Source of the DNA: Microbacterium sp. VKM Ac-2870
Lineage (GTDB): Bacteria > Actinomycetota > Actinomycetes > Actinomycetales > Microbacteriaceae
Length of the DNA: 64,000 nucleotides
Direction: 5' to 3'
NCBI RefSeq assembly: GCF_015350795.1
Contig: NZ_JADKSH010000002.1
Span: 496,001 to 560,000, forward strand
Positions 53,585-60,634 of this stretch are shown in pieces. How positions within the stretch are numbered: position 1 is the stretch's first letter; each line of letters starts with the position of its first letter. The translations under genes were made by a program, and so were the position numbers. Under the pieces are notes generated by a model. That model worked only from the letters and a program-made list of their open reading frames with translations. It ran no database searches and was not told where the DNA came from.

Positions 53585-53889
53585 CTAGATGCTCGACGAC
53601 TCTCCACACGCCGCTTTACATGAGCGATGCTGGCATCCGCGCCGTCATTGCTGCTGATTCCACCTAGACCGAGCGACTCCAAGCCCGGGTCGCAGGGACA
53701 GGTGGGCCGTTCGCGTAGCGGTCTCGTGATGTATCCCTGACGCACGAAATGGACCCTTGTGCGGGCAGTGCCCGTATAGGGATCCCTATCCCGACAGTTC
53801 GCGGTGCTTTCCGGGGGCCCGGCGGTGATGTCGATTACTTACGGTCGTGGGGAGCGTTCCCGCTATCAGGGCGGCGTACGGTCAGTTTC
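53585..53889. other. Intergenic region with two adjacent palindromes
   Basis: 305 bp with no supported gene. ATAGGGATCCCTAT (53776-53789) is a perfect 14-bp palindrome, next to CGGGCAGTGCCCG (53762-53774), an odd palindrome. Both lie about 100 bp upstream of the membrane protein gene and could be operators. TACGGT at 53877-53882 is a leaderless -10 box for that gene. Confidence 0.55.
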
Positions 53890-54315
53890 ATGCGCGGTTC
53901 CGGGCACCGATTGCTCCGCTTCTTGCTGAATGTCTCGGCGTGGTTCAACCTCCTCTCGGCGATGGTCGGGGCGGTGGGTCTGGTCGTCTTTGAGGGGATG
54001 GGGATCCCAGCACGGTGGCTGAACGGTACTCCGTTCGACAGTTTCCTTTGGCCGGGCTTACTCCTGGGGGTTGTCGTCGGGGGGCCCCAGGCGCTGGCGC
54101 TTTTCGCGCTGTGCGGGCACTTTCGACTTGCCCCTGGGATGAGCGTTGCTGCCGGGCTGGTCATGATGACGTGGATTTTTGCAGAGATCGCGATGATGCT
54201 CGTCTGGTCCCCTTTACACGGGGTGTTCTTTGCTTCGGGGCTGGCGCAGGTTGTTGTGGGGGTGCTCGCGCTCGACGCGTGGCCCTCGCCTCTCCTCGCT
54301 CGAGATCGGCTATGA
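53890..54315 (+). CDS. Hypothetical four-helix membrane protein
   Basis: A 141-aa protein starting MRGSGHRLLRFLLNVSAWFNLLSAMVGAVGLVVF, with about four membrane segments (later FLWPGLLLGVVVGGPQALALFALCGH, SVAAGLVMMTWIFAEIAMMLV and GVFFASGLAQVVVGVLAL). No family is recognised. The frame from 53749 begins earlier, but TACGGT seven bases before ATG 53890 favours the shorter form. Function and link to the neighbouring defence genes are unknown. Confidence 0.6.
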   Translation: MRGSGHRLLRFLLNVSAWFNLLSAMVGAVGLVVFEGMGIPARWLNGTPFDSFLWPGLLLGVVVGGPQALALFALCGHFRLAPGMSVAAGLVMMTWIFAEIAMMLVWSPLHGVFFASGLAQVVVGVLALDAWPSPLLARDRL

Positions 54316-54473
54316 CACACAGTGGACGCCGACGCGTGGTCCGTGGGGTTCGAGAGCCTGGGTGAGAGAGATTGGGTTCCCTAATCGGTGGCCTCACCGC
54401 CCGGACAGCAACCGGCCCGCGTTCGTGCGGGGACCGAACAGTGTGTGTTGAGGGCGGGCTTCGCGCCGTCGGG

Positions 54474-54479
54474 TAATCT
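54474..54479 (+). promoter_or_regulatory. -10 box of leaderless Nudix gene promoter
   Basis: TAATCT, six bases before GTG 54486. No Shine-Dalgarno sequence lies between. Confidence 0.5.
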
Positions 54480-54485
54480 TCGAAA

Positions 54486-54926
54486 GTGGCCTCGCGCGTG
54501 GTTGACAAGGTCGTCTGCTACGTCGTCGACGGGCAGCGCCTTCTCGTGTTTACTCACCTTTCACATGCCCTGACGGTGACGGGGGTGCAGGTACCGGCAG
54601 GCACCATCGAGGTGGGCGAGGCCCCCGCTGCCGCTGCGATACGGGAGACTCTCGAGGAGACCGGCCACTTAGCCCGTGTGATCCGTGAGCTCGGCTCCGC
54701 CACCTACGATCTCTCGCCGATGAGGGACGAGATAGCGCGGCGCACGTTCTTCCAGCTTGAGCTGGTTGAGAAGGCCCCCGAGCGATGGACCTCCGGAGAG
54801 ATGAACCCTTCGACGGCTGGGCCTGTAGAGGAATGGGAGTGCTGGTGGATGCCCGTGACGCAAGCTCATGTCTTGGCCGCCGGGCTCGGCGCTCTCAGCG
54901 GGCGAATCGTCCCTCCGCCCGCATAG
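54486..54926 (+). CDS. Nudix hydrolase
   Basis: A 146-aa protein with the Nudix box GTIEVGEAPAAAAIRETLEE followed by TG (GX5EX7REUXEEXGU satisfied). The remainder has VVDGQRLLVFTHL and RRTFFQLELVEKAPERWTSGE. Nudix enzymes hydrolyse nucleoside diphosphates linked to other groups; the substrate is unknown. A leaderless promoter supports GTG 54486. Confidence 0.87.
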   Translation: MASRVVDKVVCYVVDGQRLLVFTHLSHALTVTGVQVPAGTIEVGEAPAAAAIRETLEETGHLARVIRELGSATYDLSPMRDEIARRTFFQLELVEKAPERWTSGEMNPSTAGPVEEWECWWMPVTQAHVLAAGLGALSGRIVPPPA

Positions 54927-54986
54927 AGACCGCTCGACGGATTCCGAGCGTGTCGCGCCCGAGGGTGGCCGTGGAATCATGAGCGC

Positions 54987-55481
54987 ATGAGCTTCGTGAT
55001 CCGGAATCCATCGGCGGCTGACGCCTCGGCACTCGCGGATCTCCACGTCGCTACGTGGAGAGAGGCATACTCTCACTTGCTCCCTGATGACTACTTTTCG
55101 GAGGAGTACGTGTCGCGTCGCCACCGAATGTGGGACCAAGTGCTGACCGAAACACGCCCGGACATGCGGGTGCGGGTGGCGGTCAACGAAGGATCGATCA
55201 TCGGCTTCGCCTGGGCAGGTCCGGGGATCGGCGTCGATGCTGACGAGCCACCCAGAGACCGTCAGCTTTACGCGATCTACGTGTTGTCAGCTCACTACGG
55301 AAGCGGCGTCGGCCAGGCCCTCCTCGACGCGGCACTCGAAGACGGGCCCGCGATGTTGTGGGTGGCGAAAGAGAACCCCAGGGCGACCGCGTTCTATCGG
55401 CGCAACGGCTTCATCTTCGACGGCGCCGAACAGACCGACCCACATGCGCCGCTCATCACCGACGCACGCATGATCCGCTAA
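54987..55481 (+). CDS. GNAT family N-acetyltransferase
   Basis: A 164-aa acetyltransferase. It starts MSFVIRNPSAADASALADLHVATWREAYSHLLPDDYFS and contains the acetyl-CoA loop LSAHYGSGVGQALLDAAL (RxxGxG/A-like) and VAKENPRATAFYRRNGFIFDGA. The substrate is not determined. ATG 54987 is the natural start for the family, and the gene follows the Nudix gene by 60 bp. No further clue to its role in the island. Confidence 0.87.
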   Translation: MSFVIRNPSAADASALADLHVATWREAYSHLLPDDYFSEEYVSRRHRMWDQVLTETRPDMRVRVAVNEGSIIGFAWAGPGIGVDADEPPRDRQLYAIYVLSAHYGSGVGQALLDAALEDGPAMLWVAKENPRATAFYRRNGFIFDGAEQTDPHAPLITDARMIR

Positions 55482-55954
55482 GGAGGTAGCGCCCCCCGCC
55501 CGGAAGGCGGTGAGTCGACCGACCGGGGGTCAACGACCGTCAGCGCCGCGCGCCCATCTACTCCTGCAAGCCAGTACGCATCACCACCGACACCGCCCTC
55601 CGGCTTTCCCGCGCCTTCGGTCTCTCGGAGCGCTTCTGGCTCAACGTTCAGAACGACTACGACATCGAGCTCGAGCACGACAAACGCGACCCTGACCTCG
55701 CACGAGTCGAGCGCCTCATTCCCGCCTGACTTTCACAGTGGATGGTGCGCCACGGCCCCTCAACGCGCGGCGCTAGATTCCGGCAGACGCTCGTCGAAGA
55801 TCAGCGCGCGATCGAACTGCATGCACCGCTGAAGCGCGCCCGCAGGCGGACCCCGTTAAGAGTCGCATCTCGCACCTGCGAGCGAACCGGCTAGGCACGC
55901 GCGTCTCACCGGCAACTCCTGGCGCGTAGAACACCGACAACTACAATCGAGTAG
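55482..55954. other. Intergenic region with antitoxin remnant
   Basis: 473 bp. Apart from the HigA-like remnant at 55574-55729, no coding region or strong structure is seen. The frame 55510-55695 is an out-of-frame shadow of the remnant. Confidence 0.6.
55574..55729 (+). pseudogene. HigA-like antitoxin C-terminal remnant
   Basis: Reading from 55574 gives VRITTDTALRLSRAFG, then LSERFWLNVQNDYDIELEHD and on to a TGA at 55729. This is the end of the HigA/XRE antitoxin family (compare the usual xRRxTxDTALRLxRxFG...FWLNLQxxYDL). The helix-turn-helix part and a start codon are missing upstream, so it is a broken gene. It hints that toxin-antitoxin genes have been lost from this island. Confidence 0.75.
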
Positions 55955-56287
55955 GTGAGCACGAGGGGCAACACGAGCGCGGCAGGTGCGGTAGTTGCCG
56001 TCGCGGTCTTGCAGCTGGTGGTGCTCGGCATCAGCACCGCGGTGTGGATTACGAGCACCATGTTCGCGGGGAACGCGTGCGATCCGAACTGCGATTGGAG
56101 CGGCGCGGATCGCGCGGGCATTCTGTACTTCGTCGTATGCGTGGCCATGTCCCTGTGCACGGCGGCCGCCGTGATGCACGCCTTGCGGACCGGTAGGGAT
56201 GCCGGATGGGTCCCGCTAGCGGGGAGCGCTGGCATCGTTGTCGGATTGCTGGTTTCTCTGGCTTTTTTCCACGAGGCGATGAGCTGA
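55955..56287 (+). CDS. Small membrane protein with CX4CD motif, copy 1
   Basis: A 110-aa protein with three or four membrane segments (AAGAVVAVAVLQLVVLGISTA, GILYFVVCVAMSLCTAAAVM, WVPLAGSAGIVVGLLVSLAFF) and the loop ACDPNCDWSG after the first. It shares C-x4-CD and WVPLxG with the convergent gene at 56500-56856, so the two are related. No function is known. GTG 55955 is the start. Confidence 0.65.
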   Translation: MSTRGNTSAAGAVVAVAVLQLVVLGISTAVWITSTMFAGNACDPNCDWSGADRAGILYFVVCVAMSLCTAAAVMHALRTGRDAGWVPLAGSAGIVVGLLVSLAFFHEAMS

Positions 56288-56499
56288 CAGCGGACCTACT
56301 GTCGATCGGTTGAGCGCCCCGCGAGTCGTCGACGGTGTCGCCGGTCTTGAATCTCCGACCACCGCGTCATCAGGGTAGCCGCGCGCACGGTGCGGTCCCT
56401 TCACCGTCGACTGCGCGCGAGGGGGTCACGACGGCGCGAAAGTTGGCACCGTTAGGGGTCGATGCGCGACTCGTAAATGCGGGCGGCGCGTCGCCGCGA

Positions 56500-56856
56500 T
56501 CACACCCGATCGCCGAAAAGCGGGAGCTCGAGGGCGGCTCGACTCCAGGGGTATGCAACTGCAATCAGCACAGTGGCGACGATGATCCCCAGGAGGGGGA
56601 CCCACATGGCCCACCGCCCACGCCGCCTTAGCGCGTATATGCCGACGGCAGACGCTACAAGCGTCGCCGCCAGGCCGAAGTTGAAGACCTGCATGATGCT
56701 GGCGAATAGCGAGTAGTCGCACGACGTCGCCGTGCAACTTGCAATGCTGAACTGCGAGAGAAACATATGGGCGAAGTAGAAAGCACTGAGCCCTAGCTGA
56801 GCAAGCCACACCACGCTTGCCTCACCAACGCGGCTTTGAGTGTCCATAGACGGCAC
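56500..56856 (-). CDS. Small membrane protein with CX4CD motif, copy 2
   Basis: A 118-aa protein with membrane segments LAQLGLSAFYFAHMFLS, QVFNFGLAATLVASAVGIYAL and WVPLLGIIVATVLIAVAYPW, plus the loop ASCTATSCDYS. Its C-x4-CD and WVPLxG elements and overall size match the protein at 55955-56287, which it faces. It starts MPSMDTQSRVG; ATG 56847 is an alternative. Function unknown. Confidence 0.65.
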   Translation of the reverse strand: MPSMDTQSRVGEASVVWLAQLGLSAFYFAHMFLSQFSIASCTATSCDYSLFASIMQVFNFGLAATLVASAVGIYALRRRGRWAMWVPLLGIIVATVLIAVAYPWSRAALELPLFGDRV

Positions 56857-56978
56857 ATTACAGCTGGTCTTTGATCATTCTGGCGGCGCCCGCTCTCGCG
56901 CGCGCCGGGATCGTGCTGGGTAACGATCCGTGCGCGTAGCGTCTGGCCGGCAACCGCTATCTGCGGGAAAGTAGCAAA

Positions 56979-57629
56979 GTGAATTCCTATACGCGGCCGT
57001 CTGTCGATTCACCGGTGTTTCGAGACACTGATGGTCAGGTCATTGACTACGGCAACCGTTGGGATGGGTCGCCGCCGGACGATACCTACTCTGTGGATAC
57101 TCACCTGGAGCGTTTCGCGCCGGTCCACGTCATCGCTGAGGCTCTTATCGCGTACCTTCGTGAGAACTACGACGTTGCTGTCGAGGAAGGGGAGGCTGTA
57201 GCGGGTGATCTTCTACATCCCGCGTACCACGACGTGGTGCGCGCGGTTCGGGTGAGACCGAATGATCCCGCGTGCGCGTCCCTGACGATGGTTTTCACGG
57301 CGTACCCGGGGATCTACCTGCACGCTGGACTCCTCAACGACTTCCACTATCCGGTCTGTGGTTGCGACGCTTGCGACTCGAACTGGCAAGCGGAAGCGGA
57401 TGACCTGGAGCGGCAAGTGCTCGCCGTCGCGGCGGGGAATTATCGCGAGACGCTCGAGCGGCGAGAGGGAGACCCGTGGGTGGGATACGCGTTCACGCAC
57501 ACCGACGGTGCGAGCTCGGGAGGAGCCCGCGAGCCCGGCATATCGAGCGAGCGTTTCGACGCCGCGGAGTCGATCCTGAAGGCGTCGCCAGGATGGTCGA
57601 GGTGGCCCTCACCTGCGTCGACATCGTGA
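56979..57629 (+). CDS. DUF6226-like protein
   Basis: A 216-aa protein starting MNSYTRPSVDSPVFRDTDGQ. It has DDTYSVDTHLERFAPVHVIAEALIAYLRENYDV and a central LTMVFTAYPGIYLHAGLLNDFHYPVCGCDACD, then a long helix and a low-complexity end. The layout (a YSxxxxPERFxPL-type start and a CxCDxC cluster) recalls DUF6226, found in Actinomycetota without a known function. The Cys cluster could bind metal. GTG 56979 is the start. Confidence 0.65.
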   Translation: MNSYTRPSVDSPVFRDTDGQVIDYGNRWDGSPPDDTYSVDTHLERFAPVHVIAEALIAYLRENYDVAVEEGEAVAGDLLHPAYHDVVRAVRVRPNDPACASLTMVFTAYPGIYLHAGLLNDFHYPVCGCDACDSNWQAEADDLERQVLAVAAGNYRETLERREGDPWVGYAFTHTDGASSGGAREPGISSERFDAAESILKASPGWSRWPSPASTS

Positions 57630-57758
57630 TCAACGCAGCGCGGACCACACGCTGATCAGGTTGAGACGCGTGCGCCTCGGTCCGTTCAGCATGAATCCGC
57701 GCGCAATGCTCCTGAGATCCCGTAGAAAGGGCAGGGGTTCCGGCGTACCGTCTGCGTT

Positions 57759-58118
57759 ATGGCTGAACGTTCCGCAGACCGCGTCACGGTGCCCGACGTG
57801 GTCGGACTGCCCTTCCACGTCGGTCGCGATGTCGCCTCCGACGCGGGCGTCGTGCTCGCAAACCCTGACCCGGACGGTCCGCCCATTGCGGCACTCACGT
57901 GGCCGGGACTGTTCTACATCACGTCCCAGAGCCCCGCGGCCGGCTCCTCCGTCTACCGCTGGGAATCCGTCGGCGTGGAGACCGTGCCCTACGGCGAGGC
58001 CGCGTCCAATGCCGAGCGCGCCGCGCCGAAGTCGCCCCTCACGGACACCGGACATGCGGCGCCTCACCGCGAGTCGTTTCTCGACGTCGCCGACGAGGGC
58101 ACACAGAGCATCTCGTGA
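57759..58118 (+). CDS. Single PASTA-domain protein
   Basis: A 119-aa protein starting MAERSADRV. Residues about 9-78 form one PASTA domain: VTVPDVVGLPFHVGRDVASDAGV, and SQSPAAGSSVYRWESVGVETV at the end. No signal peptide, kinase or transpeptidase part is present, unlike typical PASTA proteins. The C-terminal 40 residues are disordered. TACCGT seven bases before ATG 57759 supports a leaderless start. It lies just upstream of the integrase gene. Confidence 0.75.
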   Translation: MAERSADRVTVPDVVGLPFHVGRDVASDAGVVLANPDPDGPPIAALTWPGLFYITSQSPAAGSSVYRWESVGVETVPYGEAASNAERAAPKSPLTDTGHAAPHRESFLDVADEGTQSIS

Positions 58119-58152
58119 CCATGATTCGCAACGGTCGCGGGGAGCAGTGCTG

Positions 58153-59262
58153 ATGGGCAGCGTCTACCCCTACACGACGGCCGGCGGCGCGAAGCGGTAC
58201 CGGATCAGCTATCGGCGGCCCGACAGGGGGCAAACCACCGAGCGTGGGTTCACGACGAAGCGCGATGCGGAAGCACGTCTCGCGGAAGTCGAAGTATCGA
58301 AGAACCGCGGCGAGTACGTCGACCCGGCCAGCGCGGAAGTCACGATCGCGACGCTCGGCAAAGAGTGGTTGCGGCAGCGCGAGGGTGTCTTGAAGCCGTC
58401 GTCGATACGGCCGCTGCAGTCGGCGTGGTCGAAGCACGTGGAGCCGAGGTGGGGTGCCCGGAAGATCGGCGGCATCCGTCACTCGGAGGTCCAGACGTGG
58501 GTGTCGACGATCACCGGCGGGTCCACGACCATCCGGCGTGCCCACGGAGTCCTCGCCGGCATCCTCGACACTGCCGTCCAGGACCGCCGCTTGGTACGCA
58601 ACGTCGCCCGCGACATCTCTTTCCCGCCGAAAGTCCGCACCGCGCGCAGGCACTACCTCGATCACGCGCAGGTGCAAGCGCTCGCCGACCACGCCCGGCA
58701 CTCCACCCTCGTTCTCTTCCTCGCCTACACGGGTCTCCGGTGGGGCGAGGCGACCGCGCTCCGCGTCCGCCACGTCGACACGCTCAGGCGGCGCGTGAAG
58801 GTGGAAGAGAACGCCGTCCTCGTCTCGGCGGAAGTCCACGTCGGGTCGCCGAAGACCCACCGATCGAGGTCTGTCCCGTACCCGGAGTTCCTCGCCCTCC
58901 CACTCGCGCAACTCGCCGAAGGAAAGACGCGTGACGAGCTGCTGTTCGGCGACGGCACCAGCCACGTCAAGATCCCCGCGTCACGCAACGGATGGTTCAC
59001 CGCGGCGGTCCTCGCCGCGCAGACCGCCGACCCCGACTTTCCGAGGATCACCCCGCACGACCTCCGCCACACGGCCGCGTCGCTCGCGGTGCAGGCCGGC
59101 GCGCATGTGAAATCGGTGCAGCGAATGCTCGGTCACGCGTCCGCCGCGATGACTCTCGACGTCTACGCGGACCTCTTCGAGGACGATCTCGACGCCGTCG
59201 CTGCCGCCCTCGATCAGGCGAAGCGCTCCGCAAATGTTGTCAATATGTTGTCACGGGACTAA
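58153..59262 (+). CDS. int: Tyrosine recombinase, island integrase
   Basis: A 369-aa phage-type integrase starting MGSVYPYTTAGGAKRYRISYRR (AP2-like arm-binding domain), with a SAM-like core-binding domain (VTIATLGKEWLRQREGVLKPSS). Its catalytic domain carries R in TGLRWGEATALR, HDLRHTAASLAV (HxxR), LGHASAAMTLDVYADLF (His and Tyr nucleophile). ATG 58153 is preceded by GGGGAGCAG; the frame from 57661 is not supported. It sits beside tRNA-Arg and ends with the arm-like repeat coding NVVNMLSRD. No excisionase is visible. Confidence 0.93.
   Translation: MGSVYPYTTAGGAKRYRISYRRPDRGQTTERGFTTKRDAEARLAEVEVSKNRGEYVDPASAEVTIATLGKEWLRQREGVLKPSSIRPLQSAWSKHVEPRWGARKIGGIRHSEVQTWVSTITGGSTTIRRAHGVLAGILDTAVQDRRLVRNVARDISFPPKVRTARRHYLDHAQVQALADHARHSTLVLFLAYTGLRWGEATALRVRHVDTLRRRVKVEENAVLVSAEVHVGSPKTHRSRSVPYPEFLALPLAQLAEGKTRDELLFGDGTSHVKIPASRNGWFTAAVLAAQTADPDFPRITPHDLRHTAASLAVQAGAHVKSVQRMLGHASAAMTLDVYADLFEDDLDAVAAALDQAKRSANVVNMLSRD
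59232..59256 (+). repeat. Right arm-type repeat within the end of int
   Basis: The two ATGTTGTCA units are also the last codons of the integrase gene. They match the left copy at 45312-45336 at 23 of 25 bases, in the same orientation. Confidence 0.75.
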
Positions 59263-59265
59263 AGA

Positions 59266-59287
59266 GGCGGGGCCCGAAGGCCCCGCC
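59266..59287 (-). terminator. Bidirectional terminator between int and tRNA-Arg
   Basis: GGCGGGGCC (59266-59274) and GGCCCCGCC (59279-59287) pair around CGAA. It lies directly after the int stop and after the 3' end of the minus-strand tRNA, and mirrors the hairpin at 45116-45135. Confidence 0.75.
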
Positions 59288-59305
59288 ATCCCAGTGTTTT
59301 CTAGG

Positions 59306-59378
59306 TGCCCCCGACTGGAATCGAACCAGCGACCTTTGGTACCGGAAACCAACGCTCTATCCCCTGAGCTACGGAGGC
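59306..59378 (-). tRNA. tRNA-Arg (anticodon CCG)
   Basis: 73 nt that fold into a full cloverleaf: acceptor GCCTCCG with CGGGGGC plus discriminator A, D arm GCTC/GAGC, anticodon stem TTGGT/ACCAA around TTCCGGT (anticodon CCG), T arm GCTGG-TTCGATT-CCAGT (with one G-T closing pair). CCA is not encoded. It is intact because the island supplies the 3' half. Confidence 0.95.
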
Positions 59379-59537
59379 GTACCGATCGAGAGTATCACCG
59401 ACGGAGAGTCGCGACCGCCGCGCACGGCTGCCAGAGTGGCCCCGAAGAACACGCCCAAGGGGGCGGCCGCGCCATCCGTCTGGAGGGCGGAAACAGGCGT
59501 GCACGCAGCGGACTTCTGGGCATGCGAGGATACTCCG

Positions 59538-60383
59538 GTGCAACGCCTCGTGACCGCCGAACTGGACCTCGATCTCGGGGCCTCCGTCGACCTCATCTTC
59601 CAGATCGCCGCGGCCCAACCGGCACCCGTTCTGCGCGAGGAGCTGACGTTCACCCAGGGTGATCGCGTGTACACGCCGACCGAGATCATCGACCAGTCCG
59701 GAAGCCGTCTGCACCGCCTGCACGGCGAGGCCGGACGCCTCGAAGTCCGCTACGAAGCGCTCATCGACGCAAACGTCGCCCAGCGCGCCACGAGCGACCT
59801 CGAAGCCATCACCTACCTGCGTCCGAGCCGCTACTGCCAGTCCGACGAGGTGTTCTCTCAGGCGCGTCGCCAGTTCCGCGGATTGCAGGGCCTCGAGCTC
59901 ATCACTGCGGTCAGCGAGTTCGTCGCCTCCAGCACGACCTACACACCCGGGCTGAGCCAGGGCACCGACTCGGCCGTCACCACGCTCATGACCGGTCAGG
60001 GTGTCTGCCGCGACTACGCCCACGTCGTCATCGCCCTGCTGCGCGCCATGGACATGCCGGCCCGCTACGCCGCCTGCTTCGCCCCGGGCCTTCGCCCCAT
60101 GGACTTCCACGCCGTGGCCGAGGCCTACCTCGACGGCAGCTGGTACGTCATCGACGCGACCCGCCTCGCCAACCGCCGCTCGCTCGTGCGCATCGCCACC
60201 GGCCGCGACGCCGCAGACTGCGCCTTCCTCAGCTACCACGGCGGCTATGTCGGCCTTCAGCGCATGCGCGTCGACGCGTGCGTCCTCCCCGACGACACCT
60301 CCGACGTCGACGCCCAGGATGCCGCCGCCGCGGCATCCGACCCCGCCCTCGACGACTTCGCCGAACTCATCCAGCTCGCCTGA
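59538..60383 (+). CDS. Transglutaminase-like cysteine protease family protein
   Basis: A 281-aa protein. An N-terminal beta-rich domain (about 1-115, Bact_transglu_N-like, LREELTFTQGDRVYTP) is followed by the transglutaminase core with the Cys in GQGVCRDYAHVVIALLRAMDMPARY, the His in MDFHAVAEAYLDGSWYVID and the Asp of VIDATRLANRRS, a complete triad. Such proteins hydrolyse or crosslink peptide amide bonds; many in actinobacteria act on unknown substrates. GTG 59538 is used; GTG 59550 (VTAELDLDLG) is possible. Longer frames run through the tRNA and are rejected. Confidence 0.85.
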   Translation: MQRLVTAELDLDLGASVDLIFQIAAAQPAPVLREELTFTQGDRVYTPTEIIDQSGSRLHRLHGEAGRLEVRYEALIDANVAQRATSDLEAITYLRPSRYCQSDEVFSQARRQFRGLQGLELITAVSEFVASSTTYTPGLSQGTDSAVTTLMTGQGVCRDYAHVVIALLRAMDMPARYAACFAPGLRPMDFHAVAEAYLDGSWYVIDATRLANRRSLVRIATGRDAADCAFLSYHGGYVGLQRMRVDACVLPDDTSDVDAQDAAAAASDPALDDFAELIQLA

Positions 60384-60634
60384 GTCGCCGCCGCGGCGTG
60401 CTCTGCGGCAGACCTCGGCCGAGAACCGTGTGCCGTATTCAGTCTGTCGCGCTGCGCCCCGGGACGATACGGGCGTGATTGCGGGGATACCGTGTCGCGC
60501 GCGGACCGCAGAGACTGAATTCGAAACAGGAGGAGGCGTGCGCCGTCGAGCTCGACCGCGCACGGCACCCCACGGCGGATGGTGAGCCGGGCGCGCAGGT
60601 GGGGGACAGCACCCGCCCGTAGACTTGACGCGCT
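60384..60634. other. Upstream region of argS with spaced inverted repeat
   Basis: No gene is supported. ATTCAGTCT (60437-60445) and AGACTGAAT (60512-60520) form an inverted repeat with a 66-bp spacer that is GC-rich. TAGACT at 60620-60625 lies nine bases before ATG 60635 and is a leaderless-type -10 box. No T-box features were recognised. Confidence 0.45.

Larger units (their letters stand above)
45155..59350. mobile_element. Integrative island in tRNA-Arg(CCG)
   Basis: About 14.2 kb bounded by tRNA 3'-end direct repeats (45155-45199 and 59306-59350), with a tyrosine integrase next to the intact tRNA and matching arm-type repeats inside both ends. Cargo: AbiE pair, HTH protein, 1667-aa STAND-type ATPase, TIR protein, several small membrane proteins, Nudix, GNAT and a HigA remnant. 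No conjugation, capsid, replication or excisionase gene was recognised, so it is not self-transmissible on present evidence. The large ATPase gene has TTA codons, rare in such genomes. Confidence 0.88.

Noticed and set aside
58992-59537. Extension of the transglutaminase-like gene through int and the tRNA
   Set aside because: The frame crosses a different gene and a tRNA; the family fold starts at about 59538.
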